From Amylostereum areolatum (Eukaryota; Basidiomycota; Agaricomycetes; Russulales; Stereaceae): DNA of 64,000 nt. Below, in pieces: positions 25,016 to 38,600 of the stretch. Both the position numbers and the translations under genes were made by a program. Position 1 is the stretch's first letter. Each line of letters opens with the position of its first letter. The notes beneath the pieces are model-generated. The model was not told the origin of the DNA, ran no database searches, and saw only the letters and a program-made list of their open reading frames with translations. The stretch is taken from contig SAXG01000005.1 in NCBI GenBank assembly GCA_012932865.1, positions 1,295,121 to 1,359,120 on the forward strand. The letters are read 5' to 3'.

Positions 25016-26291
25016 CTACACCACAAGACCCGCAGTGGAAACCCGATTGATCTGTCGAGGGGGTTGTACCACGGTAGTAGCGAACCCAAGAGCTCTGAGC
25101 TCTGGAAGCCGTTGATCCTGTACTTTTTCTTCTTCGGCCGCGAGTGTCGCACTACGCCTGTCGAAGGCGTCCAGCATGGGGTCACTTGGCATTGTCTCCA
25201 GTTGAGATTCCAGGTAAGCGAGCACGCCCTCGTTCCGACGGCTGGAGAGATCCGGAGGTTTGTGTTGTAGAATGTCTCGGATGCTGGACGTGAGCTTGGT
25301 AAAGCGAGTGAAATTGACGACGGCTCGACCATCCACTTCAACAGCGGAAGGGGAACTGCTTAAGACAGTGGCCAAGTCTTGAAGGTGTGCGGCTTGAGAC
25401 AGTTAGAGTCAGTGCCTACCAGCTGTCAGAAAGAGACTTACCAAGCCAAGGAACAGTTTCGCTATATTGCCGGAGAACACCTTTGTACGCACGGTAATTA
25501 CGTGTCGGATCCAGGATCTCGTACATTCGATGCAGTGCGTGTTTTTCTGCCTTGACGAGCCGGATCTCTCGAGTGAGAACTAGGCGCTTTATGTTTGCAG
25601 AATTAAGGGCAGTCAGGATGGCAGACAATGATGATAGATTATGCAACTTTTGGGACTCCTGGATCGTACATTGAGATATGAGCAATAACTCCAGGGGCGA
25701 TGCAGGTTGACGAACCTCTGCAGTATTGACGAAAAATTTGTATACGTCGGCTCAAGCATCGATGCTTTCCGGCCTCAAGATGGACCTGAAGCAAAGAATG
25801 AGCAAGAAGCGCGGCATCCTTCTAAAGCATAGCCTACTTCTTCACCCAGTTCACGATCTTGTTGTACATGGTGGTGCATCGCTGAATACGCTTGACCTTG
25901 GAGTGTTGTTGGAGATGGGTGATGCAATCAAAATGGGTGACTTGGCTGAAAATATGGCCCTCGAGGATCGTAAACGCAATAGCCAACTCCTCCGGCAAGA
26001 TATCTGAGGCTTTTGGCAGAAGTACATTGGCCGAGATACGTAGTGAAGAAGTTGGATGAGGAACATCGATGTTCAGGATCTGGAAAAGAATCTCCCGTAA
26101 ACCCCTGAGTGTGGATGAAAGGCATAAACCCGACCTTCTGGGTCACTACGGCGGAAATATCCCGGGCGAGTGCCATCATTGTCTGAGACTCGTTGATCGC
26201 ACGGGAAAAGGTTCCAATGGCATCTAGAACCTTTACGTTCATATCTTTGTAACCCAGTTGCAGCCACGTCTTGATAAGCAGAAGGATACTA
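25016..26291 (-). pseudogene. RasGEF (CDC25-type) C-terminal fragment, 5'-truncated and broken
   Basis: Intact relatives activate Ras GTPases by nucleotide exchange. Only the catalytic C-terminal part is present. It includes a WLQLGYKDMNVKVLDAI region, an LPEELAIAFTILEGHIFS block with downstream NKIVNWVKK, NLSSLSAILTALNSANIKRL, the segment VPWLAAHLQDLATVLSS joined across an intron, and INFTRF-like VNFTRFTKLTSSI. The frame is interrupted by a TGA in what reads as DA-stop-ADVYKFFV (near 25750), where an Arg CGA is expected. There is also a frame change near 26090-26110 that is either a frameshift or an unplaced intron. No 5' exons are found beyond 26291, where sequence unlike the gene begins, on the edge of the transposon block. 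Either a host gene was cut by insertion or a fragment was left behind. Confidence 0.72.
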
Positions 26292-26674
26292 TCAAAACAT
26301 CATCACATAACTTAGTCAAATAGACTTGTTGTCAACACATAATTCACAAGTCTACTAGCGTGTTAGCAACACATACCCCATGGTGGGCCCATAGGGTGTG
26401 ATGTTACACATGGGCCCACGAGGGCCGGTAATCATCGGAGAGTATCTTCTCATACTGTCGGATAGTTCAGACACCTCCGACGTGTCCATCATCTCCAACG
26501 TTCCTGACGGGTCCGACCACTCCGACGGACATAATATCCCTTATTGATATTTCATCATCCATGTGATTAAGTGTCATCAAATAAACCATCACACTCTTCC
26601 ATTTGTCCTCTACATCATTCTACGTCCCTCTCATCTCCCATCTACCTTGTCTCTCATCCTCTTCTCTTTCAGTT
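26292..26674. other. Left flank of the KDZ gene with inverted repeats
   Basis: Two short inverted pairs are visible: AGACTTGT/ACAAGTCT (26322-26329 and 26346-26353) and GTGGGCCCAT/ATGGGCCCAC (26383-26392 and 26410-26419). They may belong to the KDZ element's left end, but no matching right terminus was found, so this is inference. Confidence 0.4.
26461..26533 (+). repeat. Direct repeat, left copy
   Basis: This stretch matches 63144-63207 in the same orientation, sharing ATAGTTCAGA, ACCTCCGA, TCATCTCC and GGGTCCGACCACTCC. The left copy has about 9 extra bases, and most differences are C/T or G/A. Confidence 0.7.
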
Positions 26675-29600
26675 ATGGGAAGAACAACTATAATCACCCA
26701 ATCCCGTATCACACAGAACACAGCAAAAATAAACTGGTATGGAACACGCGTATTTCGACATCGCCCCGTCATCGATAAGGTCAAGCGACCTGCCCCCAAC
26801 AAACTCAACCTTGAAAAACGAATGCGCACCATCACCAACAGGCGCACATCACTAACCGACTATACTCCCAATATCGATGGGATTGGTCTTGACCTCAATG
26901 ACCAGTGGCAGACTAACATACAACCTTTGCCCTTGTTTCCTCGTCGAGCTGGCAAGGTGTGTCATACTTTTTTCTCTTTATTTCTTCTTCTTACGACATC
27001 TATAAAGACCCAGAATGACCTTATGAAAGAGTGGAAGGCCCGCGCTCCACTGTTCTTATCAGTTCTTCTTAGTCTTGAGGCTCCGATCTCTGACAAGTGC
27101 TTCGACTGCGGCATCGGAGACGCGAACTGGCGTTGCAAACAATGCCTCGGCACTCCCAATGTCTGTGCCCACTGCCTTCGCCAAGAACACATGCGCCACC
27201 CATTTCACCGTGTGCAACGACGGGATGGAGACAAGTTCACAGATGGTTGGCTCCGAGATGTAGGAGTGTTCATTTCTTTAGGACATGGTGGTAAACCCTG
27301 CCCACAAGATCATGCGAAGTCAACAACCAATGTCACGCCTACCCCCCAGACTTTATCCACTCCAACGACACCCTGTGCTTCCCATTTGACCCTACCTGAT
27401 ACCCCTCCGACACCGCGTCCCTATACTCCGACGAACCCAACACTCCTACCAACACCTGATCCGACACCTCCTCCAGATTCTAGGGAGCCTGCAGAAAACA
27501 CGGCTGATTACCAAAGCACCCCCCAGTCACTTCCGACACCTACACCCTCTCCGTCTCATCCCAGATTTCTAGGTGGTGCACAATGTGCTGAAGACGAGGA
27601 GGACTTCGAGGTGGACAACATCCTTCCTGCAGCAGTTCCTGATCCTGGTGCTCCTGGATTCCATGACGCTCTTGGAAACCGAATGATGGTTCTAGCACAC
27701 TCTACTGGCATCCATCAAATGGGTGTCCATTTCTGTGATTGTCCAGGTGCTGCTAGTGCAGACCTACAATTGTTGAAGCTGGGGTTGTATCCAGCTAGCG
27801 TCAAGACCCCTAAAACTGCCTTTACAACATCTCTGCTTGATGATGCCAGCGATGAAAACCTCAACTCAAACACTACAATCAGCTCTTTCTACAATCGCCT
27901 CAAAGTAAAAACTTCTTGTGTTTCCCCTCACAAAATTCCAGTGCGTATTCCTTACATTCAGTTGCAAATGACAGACTGAGATACTCATTCTAGAACCGAG
28001 TAAACGAATTGGGACGTGTGAACCGACAATTCCGACATTTGACGTTGCTGAAACGTTTCGGAGCTTGGAACACCTCCAAGGCGCTCAAACCGGGGCAGCT
28101 TTCAATTTTCTGTCCAGCATGTCCCCAGCCAGGAATCAATTTGAAACCCACATGGAAAGACGATCCTGACCAGTGAGACATATCAATGTGCATTCACCTA
28201 GAACTATACCTAATGTTACAACTTGTCCAAGGTACTTCATTTTCCATTGCCTCACTAGGAAGGACGTCGCTAAACGACGGATTACGACTGTGCCCCAGTT
28301 CGTAACCGTCTCAACGACGCGACGATGACAGTGCCACAGATCGTCACCATCCCGACGACAGTGCCACAGATCGTCACCGTCTCAAAGGCATAGCCGCGAC
28401 GGTGCCACAGTCTTATCCCCGTAGATACTTGATGCGACCGTCGCTCAATGTACATATATTTACTTGACCTCCTTTCTTATAAAAGGAGGCTCATTGAACG
28501 AGCCATTCCCCAGCTCGTTCTCTTTGTAAATACAGGACTGTTCTAACTAAAAGAACCTCCTCTTAAGTCTACTAAAGAGAATCCAAACTAAAGTCGAAAG
28601 CTCGCCTAAGTATTCCGTGAATACTTACTGCTTCGCTTATCGACTCTAACCTTCGCGCAACCGAGACGTCTGGATCACCTGATCCCACCTCTCACACGTA
28701 AGAGTACTGTAGCCTGAGCCGCTTGTCACGTGATAAGGACCGTCCTTAACACTAGAACGAGCTCTCCTCTACACTAGCTCACCCTACAGTTTGGCGCAGA
28801 GCGTCAAACGAAACACCCACCACGGAGTCAGCGGAACAACCCGCTGAAAAAAGACCATCAGATTTTGAGATCCCTCAACTCCAATCAAACTGCAGCCGAG
28901 ACTTCCCTAACGGAAACGAAGATCATCACTGGACATTTGACCCCTATCATCTCCTTTTTTACTACGACGGAGCCCTCGTCGCGAAAGAAAGCAAAGGGAC
29001 ATACGCATACCAGTGGAACCCACCCATATACAGATACAACCTTCCCCCAGCAGCAGAATACTTCAAAGATAGATCCAAAAGAGAAAAGGAAGACGGAAGC
29101 TACGACAATTCACATTGGAAGCGCCCAGATTATTCAAGACCTCATATCGGGCCCCTCTCATCAGAAGAACTCTGGAAACACCCGGACGCACAGAAAGTCG
29201 AAGAGAAACCTTACACCGGGAATATTAAGGACTACTGGGAATTTGATCCCGATACCGACACAGCCGATACGACAACCGAACCACAGAACCCTCAAACCGA
29301 ACTCCAGCATCCTCAAGAACCCGCAACAACTACACAGCCTCCAGAGGAAACCGCGCCAGAACCTAAGAGAACTATATCAAACCCCCAAATTAAGTCCAAT
29401 TCCGGAGGAAGTCGAGAAGGCAGCCCATCGAGCGCAGCAGAAACGGAAGGACATACAGAGAAATCAACAAGATCTCCATCAGTTAAATCAGACGAAGATA
29501 TCTTCGAAACCAGAAGAGGAAGACAAGGAAATCTATTCGGAAGACCTGAGAACGTCACAACAATGGGAGACGCCACCACCTCGATACCCAACCCCGCCAC

Positions 29601-32600
29601 CACACTTAGCAATGTCCCCCCTGGAGAGACTAATGTACCGCGCCAGACGCCTGCAACTCCAACACCAGCCGATCCCGCAAAACCGAGACATGAGACTCGA
29701 TTCTCCCTAGGACTTGGCACGGTCGACCCAATAGGATGGAGAACGCTATCACCACCATCACCATCACTTTCCAACCGATCAATAGATAACAAGAAAGGAA
29801 AAGAAGTCAGAGACTACGTCTTCGGAAGAGGAGCAACCGCGGATCTTCCGAAAGAATCGAAGCACCCACCAGGGAATTCCCCACCAGGAGGAACAGGCAC
29901 AATCGGATCGAAACCCGATGATAAGGACAAAGGATTCAAACTAAACGCACTGGGAGTATACGACGGAAGAGATCGAGCGAAAGCAGCAAAGTTCATAGAA
30001 CAATGCGTACTTCGCTTCATAGCCTTTCCCAACGCGTATGCAGCCAACATGCGTAAGATAACCTTTGTACTCTCGCATCTCACCGATGGACCGGCCCTCC
30101 ACTGGGCATCCCTCTTGATAAGTAAGATCGATAAGATATGAAATCGTGGTCTAGATCCAGAAGTATATCTCTCATGGACGGCATTCCGCGACTACTTCTT
30201 AGAGACCTTCGGAGAAATAGACCCAGGAAGAGACGCTAGATTCAATATACAGTGCCTAGAACAAGGGACTATGGAAACCAAAGATTATATTACAATCTTC
30301 AGGGACTACGCCATGGAAGCAGGCTACGATCATAAGGCACTGATTGACCAATTCAAGAGAGGACTGCGCAATGATATCGTGGTTGAGATCCTCAAGAGAG
30401 ACCACATCTCGAACGATATTGATGAATGGTACGAACTCGCATTACGCATTGACAATAACTGGAGAGAAGCGCAAGCGTTCCAACGACATTACACGAGACC
30501 AATGAACCCGACGAGTGATCTCACACTCCTGTACAAGAAACCACAAGCGTACGTTCCATTCCGAAGAAACGGAAATAAAGGAAACATTACCACCGCCAGG
30601 ACCGCTCAGACCGGAAACAACGGCCGAAACTTCCGACGCCTTACCCCGCAAGAACGTACCGAACTCCAGAAATCAGGATCATGCTTCTATTGCCGGAAGC
30701 CAGGACACATCTCCAGGAACTGCCCAGAGAAACGTACCCAAACAACGATCAATGCACGAACAGCGAATCTAACAGAGGAAGAATCCCCGATTGATCAGAT
30801 CACCAAGCTTGTGAACAAGATGGACAGTGAAACGTTCGCACGCACTGCCAACATGTTCAAAGACAATCAGGGTTTTTGAATCGTCCTTCAACCGCGGCTG
30901 TTGAAAGGACACAGACAATGAACTTTTCAAGTCGATCTTCTGTACAGGATATAGAAGATGACGTAAATAGAACAGTGTATATAAGGTCATACCAAGACGG
31001 AGCAACACACGCTCCATCAATTCATATACCTGTTATGTTTCATGGAAAGTTCCGTAAAGCCGCAGCAAAAGCGCTATTGGACAGCGGAGCAAGCAGCACT
31101 CTGATCCATCCAGATTTCGTACGAAAACACAAGATGAATCTGATCCAGCTTAAGAAACCGATACCGATATACAACGTCGACGGATCTCGAAACACTCTGG
31201 GAGAGATCAAACAGAAGGTATACCTTCCAATGACGATGGAAGGAATCAACGGAGAAATTCACCGCGAAAGCCTAGGACTATTTGTCACAGCCCTAGGAGG
31301 AGACGAAGTAATCTTAGGAACCCCTTGGCTTAAAAAACACAACCCTAGCATCGATTGGAGAAAGAGACAGATTACACTACAGACATGTCCAGGTACGTGC
31401 TCCACCACGAGTAAAACAATGACCGTCCAAGGAAAAGACGAACCCTTCCTACCATCATTCGAAGAACAGAAGATCAACCATCACGCAACGATAGAAGAAC
31501 AAGAAGATCCCGAATTCAACTCCGATCTCGCCGATATCAGGATAGTCAGAACGTTCCATGGAAAGACTGACGTAGAAACAATGCCGATTGCAGAAGAAAC
31601 AAACGAACCCGGTATTTGGATAACAGCAAGAGCAACCAAGGCACAAGAACTCGCAGAAAGAGCGGCCATAGGAGAGAAGAAGAAGACGCTCGATGAGATG
31701 ATTCCGTCTAGTTACAAACAGTATCAGAAGGTATTCGAAAAGAAAGCGTCGGAACGCTTCCCAATCAGCAGACCTTGGGATCACGCGATAGACCTGACTG
31801 AAGGATGGAAACCTCGAAATTGCAAAGTGTACCCAATGACGGTACCAGAACGGAAGGAACTGGACACATTCATAGATGAACATCTACGAAAAGGGTACAT
31901 CCGAGAATCAAAATCAGAGATATCATCGCCCTTCTTCTTTATCAAGAAGAAAGATGGATCTCTTCGACCAGTACAGGACTATCGCTATCTTAACTCGATC
32001 ACGGTCAAAAATGAATACCCGATACCGCTCATCTCAGATCTCATTGACAAATTAAAAGGCGCTAAGATCTTCTCGAAGCTCGATCTCCGATGGGGATACA
32101 ACAATGTTCGGATCAAAGAAGGAGACCAATGGAAAGCTGCGTTCAAAACAAACAGAGGCCTTTTCGAACCAATGGTAATGTTCTTCGGACTAACCAACTC
32201 ACCCGCAACATTCCAAGCAATGATGAACGCACTGTTCAAAGAATTAATAGACACAGGGAAAGTGGTGGTCTATATGGATGACATATTGATATTTACAGAA
32301 ACACTCGATGAACATAGGAAATTGATGAAAGAAGCCCTCCAGCTTCTAGAACGGAACAATCTATTCCTGAAACCAGAGAAGTGCTTCTTCGAACAACCAT
32401 CGATCGAATACCTAGGCGTGATAATCACGCACAACAAGGTACAGATGGACCCGATCAAAGTCCAAGGGCTAGCCGAATGGCCCACACCGAGGAAAGTAAA
32501 AGAAGTCCAATCATTCCTCGGATTTGGAAATTTCTATTGACGCTTCATCAAAGACTATTCTAAGATCGCCAGACCCCTATTCCAGCTCACAAAGAAAGAC

Positions 32601-35600
32601 CACGAATGGAACTGGACGGCCGAATGTGAACGTACCTTCGAAAGACTGAAACGAGAATTCACATCGTCCCCAATCTTAATCATGCCCGATGAAAACAAAC
32701 CATTCCGCATAGAGAGTGACGCCTCCGATTTTGCGTACGGAGCTATCCTATCGCAGCCAGATGAGATCGAAAGATGGCATCCGGTCGCGTACCTATCCAA
32801 ATCACTGTCTCCCGCGGAACAGAATTACGAGATATACGACAAAGAACTCTTAGGAGTAGTGAAAGCCTTAGAACACTGGCGACACTATCTAGAAGGAGCG
32901 AACCACAAAGTCGAAATCTGGACAGATCATAAAAATCTAGAATATTTCACAACAGCTCAGAAACTCAATCGACGACAAGCACGATGGAGCTTGTACCTGT
33001 CCCGTTTTGACTACACCTTGGTACACAAACCAGGAAGTACAAACAAAGCAGATGGACTTTCTAGAAGACCAGATCATAAGGAAGACATTCCAGACAACGA
33101 CGACTGCATCCTGCTCCACCCTTCGGTTTTCAGGGCTAGAGCCACCGGAAGGGGAACAGTCGAAGCAGTCGGAGACAAAGAACTTCTCAAAGAACTAAGA
33201 AACTTCTCACACCTAGATGATGAAGTTTGGACAGCGTTAGATACGATCAAAAGATCGGGACCACGCATCCTCGCAAAAGGAATCGAAGATTGGAACTTCG
33301 AGAACGATCTGATCATCAGAAAAGGAAAGATCTATGTGCCACAGAATCTCGAACTTAGACGCATGATCCTAAAATCGCATCATGATCTGGAAACGATTGG
33401 ACATCCAGGCGAAATGAAAACCCTGGAGCTGGTACAGAGAAACTTTTGGTGGCCAAAGATGATTTCCTTCGTAAAAGGCTATGTTCAAGGATGCCCCGTA
33501 TGTCAATCAACGAAGAACGTCACGCATCCGGCAAAACACCCATTACAACCTACGGAAATACCAGAACGACCATGGGAAACGATCACATCAGATTTCATCA
33601 CAGATCTTCTGATATCCAACGGATTTGATTCGATCAACATAGTCGTTGATAAGTTCACCAAAACCGCAGTATTCACACCGTGCCTTAAGACGATCAACGC
33701 AGAAGAAACAGCTGATCTTCTGATTGACAATGTATACAGACGGTTTGGACTATGGAAAAGAATGATATCGGATAGAGGCCCTCAATTCGCGTCCAAAGTA
33801 TTCCAATCCATCTGCGAAAGCCTTGGAATTATCTCGTCGCTCAGTACAGCGTATCATCCCCAAACAGACGGCGAGACAGAAAGAGTGAATCAAGAACTAG
33901 AACAATATCTTCGAGCGTTTTGCAACGGAGATCAAACGAATTGGGCAAAACTTTTGCCGAAAGCAGAATTCGCGCACAATATACGGCAACATTCAGCTAC
34001 AAAAACTTCCCCATTTGAACTCCTACACGGGTATCAACCGGTTTTTAACCCGGCAATACCAACCGATCCACGGATACCAACGGCAGAAGAAAGAATAAAG
34101 AACTTTAAGAACGCATGGGACAACGCAGAAGCAAGTCTGGAAATAGCTGCTAAATTGATGAAAATACAGCATGACCAAACTTTCACATTACGAGATCAAC
34201 TCAAACAGGGCGACCAAGTATGGTTAGACGGAAAAAACCTTAACACGGTATACCCAAAAACCAAGCTAGCACCGAAACGGTTCGGCCCATTCAAAATTGA
34301 AAAGGTTATAGGACCGGTAACCTATCGCCTAGAACTACCGATGAAGTGGAAAATACACCCGGTATTCCACGCAGCACTATTGATTCCGTTCAAAGAGACA
34401 GAACAATATGGCGAAGCTTACGAAAAAACCGCCTCCGGAACTAGTAAACGATGAAGAACTCTATGAACTAGAAACAATAATAGCCTCAAAATTAGACAAA
34501 CGGTATTCCGAACCGTTACATTACTTCGTAAAATGGAAAGGATACCCAGACTCCGGTAACACATGGGAACCAGCATCTAATCTCGAAGGATCAAAAGCTG
34601 CGATCGCAGAGTTCCACCGGAATAACCCCAAGGCACCGAAGTTGCCACCACAGCCAATCAGAGATACCAACACAGAAGCCACTGATCGCGACGAAACCGA
34701 CGCAACACAGCAAGAACGAAGACCAGCCAGACGAAAGAAACGCAAGGCGAAACACTGGTGAGACTCAACACCATTCAGGCGAATGCACTGCCAACGAAGA
34801 GGGGATAAAAACCCTATGGGTTCAACGAGACAGACCACCAATGTCCACCACCCCGAACGCAGCCAACACCCCCTCTACCAATCCAATCGTATCACCCAGC
34901 AATGTCGACCACCTCCGCCTCGTCTGCAACCGAGTACACCACTCTCAACAGGAACGCGCCCTCTGCGGAGACTGCTTCATCGCTCGATCGGCAGCAATCC
35001 TTGCAATTAAGTCAGTACATCAGGAAACCCCCCCCATAGTTATTTTTTGTAGCCATTTCTCAGTTTGGTAACGACGCGGCAGACCAAGCGCGCGCAAACA
35101 CAAGTTGAACGCGTCTGGAATGCCGTCCCGTTAGCACCTTCCACGGCGTATATCAGAGTACTACACATTATATGTGGTTGAATAGTGTGCATAGCATGCC
35201 ACTCGTGCAGCAGAAACAACGAAAATAGGAGAGCTTGCGGCACTGTGACAACATCGATTTCCTGTAGCGAGTTGCCTAATTGGGACGTCAACGCATTGAA
35301 GGCCTCAGGTCCAAAGCCGCTGCTACTTTCTAGTTTCTACCACCACCACCACCACCACCACCACCACCACCACCACCACTGTCACACCTGCGTGCTATGA
35401 ATCCTTCCTCCACCATATGACTTCGTCGCAATCTAATAGCTCAACGCTGGATCGTTTGGTAGGTGTTCTCTTTCTTTCTTTCTATACGCTTTTGACATGG
35501 ATCACGCAGGGTGCGGTGCCCTCTGGCCCGCAGCGAGACGACTGTCTGACAGTATACGTCGACGACGGAGTAGTTCGAGAGATGAAGTACACACCGGGAT

Positions 35601-38600
35601 GGCCCAATCCTCACCCTTTGGTGCGTAGCTTCCAATCTCCATAGAGCTCGTGTCGCGCTAATCGCACCCCATTAGTGTATCTCCTTCGTGGACAGCGCCA
35701 ATTCTCTTGCCATCGGTGTTCCCTCGTCTCATCGCATCACATTTCCTATCCCTCTCCCCGCGTCTTCGCCAGATATCTCGTCTCCTGCCGCACCGTCGCT
35801 GTCACTCGGATCCACCACATCACTCGAATCCACCACGTCCTCAGGTTCCACGCATGCTTCTGCCCACCTTACTCCAGCCACCTTCGCCTCTCCCGTCTCG
35901 CACATCTCGCATCCCGGAGGCTATCCGAGAACCTTTGGTTCATCCTCGAGCTCTGGCGCAGCCGGCCGCTCCTTCCCTCCATCCCCGCACCCCCATCGAC
36001 GTCAGCGCCGCCACAAACCCGCTCGCAAGATCATTACTGAATCTCAGAAGGCAAGAGTCTGGGCCGAGCGCCGCCGCCAGCATCCTCTGGAGTCCCCAAC
36101 ATCCCCCCCGCCCATGTATGTTTATCTTTATCAATCCTCTACATTCCCTTCAAGTCTGGCTCACATGAATGTAGCCGCTCGCGCTCGCGCGGAAAACAGG
36201 CATCGGAGGGGAACATTACTTCCTTGAATAGCCGGTTTACTTAGGGAGTTGCTTGGTCTGCCGACATCATTGTACCAGTAGTTATTTGTCCCAAATATAA
36301 ACCCCATCTCAGAGTACTCGCAAGATGATAAGACCGGGAACCGCAATGGAGAACAAAAACAAATTGTGAGGTCTACACGGACGAAACGAGATGGGCGGCA
36401 CGAACGAGGCAATGGTGCTGGCTACAGTAAAAAGAAAGAAATGAGGCGGACATCATAATCGAGACGAGACGAGACGAGACAAGACGAGATACCTACGAAC
36501 CCACACTCACGAGCAACAACCGACGAGCAACCACCGCCTAGAACGACCCACCGCCCCCAACCGACTGGTCCCCCCACCATTGTTCCAATCGCTCGAGAAC
36601 ATCGGCGGGTACGGCCGCAGGCCCATGCCCTCCTCGGGGAGCATCATCGGCGGATGAAGATACACCGAGAAGAGCGCGTCGCCGTCATCCGCGGGGAGTA
36701 TAGGCGGGTGCAACAAGTCCATCGGGGACTCCTCCGTCGTCTGCGGGAGCATCGGCGGGTGGATGAAGTGGGGGGAATGCGTCGGCGGCAACATGGGCGG
36801 GTGTCAGAACGGCGCGCAGTTGTTCCCGCCTCCCCGCGCAGCATGACTCGGACGAGCTGGGGTGAATACCCTCGGGGTACTCGAACCCGCTGGTGAACGA
36901 GTTGTTGCTATTGTTATTGCCGGACGCGTTACGTTGCGAGCCTTGAGGACGCGGACGCTGTGGTACCCGGGCTTGAGGTGAAGTTCCCGAAGGAGGAATG
37001 GGAGACCGCGGACGAAGGGGGATCGGTCGCGGACGAGCTGGAGAGCCGCCTGTGCTTTGTGATGCGCATGTCGGAAGGGCTATCCGCGTCTGCGTTGTCG
37101 CTCGGGGACGTGTGCGCTTCGACGGCCTGGTTGAACATTTGGCTGAGGTAGTCTGGGTGATAGGGGCCGGGGAACATGAGGGAGGGGTAGGAATCTTGGA
37201 AGGCGTTTTGCTGGCTTCGCTCCGTCCCGACGGCGCCCTTGAGCTCGAATTGGTTCGAGGTGCGGTAGTCGAACGTGTCGCCGCATTGGTCGAACGACAT
37301 GGTGGTGGAGTCGGGCGCGAGCATGGGGGACGCGTCGCCACCGTTGGGCGAGGGACGGCGGTAGGTGCTAGAGGACTTTGAGAGTCCAAACGAGCCGGCC
37401 ATGTCACTTAAGTAAGACCCTTGGATCGTAAATGACCGCCACAGGTGGGGCCGCTGCACTGTGTACTGCGGTCAGCCAGTGTTGCGAAAGAGAAAGAACC
37501 CGACTCACCATCAGGAGAATTTCATCCCCCAACACCTTGTAACCTGACAGCGGCGGCGAACGCGCGGAGCTCGGAAGCCTGTTCAGTATACTGAGATATA
37601 AGTATGTCGGTCAGTAAACGAGTTAATATGAAACGAGTCGCAAAGGTCTAGGACGGTATCAGTAGTCCAATCGCGCGGAGCCACAGGTCCGAACTTAGGG
37701 AACAGAGCAACACTACGATGTATATCATCGACCGGGATGATCCTGGCCTCCCTCCGCCCATCGCGCACTGCCCGGCGGACAGGGTACATGAGGTGGTTCT
37801 CAGCGGCAGTAGAATCGAAAGGCGTGAACCATTCAATGTATGCGAGATGCGACGGGGGGACAACGTGTGGAGCGAAGCATGATTTCTGCGCCTTCTTAGA
37901 CAGCGCGAAGACAAGCCGGACTTGGGCGACACGGTAGCCTGGCGATATTGAGATAAACCCGATGTTAGGGAATGACAGTGCGCACCTGTGACCCCTGTTA
38001 CGTCCCCGTTCCCTGTATTGACTAGGGCGGTATCGAATCGTCCTCCACGCATTCGCGCAAGTGTATCCCTGTACGCAGGTCGCACATGGATAGCATCCAT
38101 TGTGTCCGGAACGTTGCTCCGGCCTTGTGCATCCGAATTCCAAAACTTGATTTTGTGGAATGCGGCGACCGTCTTGAATGGGAGTGTGAGGCCGGTGGCG
38201 AGACGGTTGACCTGTGCAGTGGAAAGGCCCGGGTTGTTTGTTTTGACGATGAACCGACGTAAGAGAACTTCGAGTTCGGGCGCGGCATAATATGCTGACG
38301 CCTTGTTGAAAGACACGGACTTGTCGCTGGGAAACCGAGTAATGTGTAGACGTATATGACGGGGGATGCGGTCGGCTTCGGCTTCCAAAAGCGATGGGCG
38401 ACCTTCCAATCTCCAATGAATGAAGGCTTCATGTTGTAGGATCTTTTCGCGCCGGGAAAGCCATGCTGTCATCTGAGGATATTCATCCTTATGGTTTGTT
38501 GCTCTGTACGCGTCCTTCACGAAGTCGATGTGTAGACGTTCAGTGGATTCTGTGCTGTAGTTGTCAGTCGTCCCGAACTCTTCGATCGATGGAACATAGT

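Larger units (their letters stand above)
28756..30879 (+). pseudogene. gag: Copy 1 gag (CCHC), one nonsense codon
   Basis: Structural capsid/nucleocapsid protein of the retrotransposon. The frame is open from 28756 and runs to TGA 30877-30879. It contains an N-terminal Tyr/Trp-rich part with no AUG, the first ATG at 29563, a capsid-like region (AKFIEQCVLRFIAFP, LTDGPALHWASLL, METKDYITIFRDYAM) and a zinc knuckle CFYCRKPGHISRNC. A TGA at about 30139 replaces the CGA of copy 2 (context SKIDKI-stop-NRGL). Otherwise the frame matches copy 2. A second frame (28865-29710) is also open over the 5' part. Confidence 0.85.

Noticed and set aside
28789..28802. TGGCGCAGAGCG as a tRNA primer-binding site
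   Set aside because: It starts with TGG but lies about 40 nt from the LTR, does not match an initiator-Met 3' end I know, and forms a hairpin; the LTR-adjacent self-complement is the better candidate.
35185..35400. ORF with a poly-His run
   Set aside because: It is a (CAC)n microsatellite read in one frame; flanking sequence is not coding-like.
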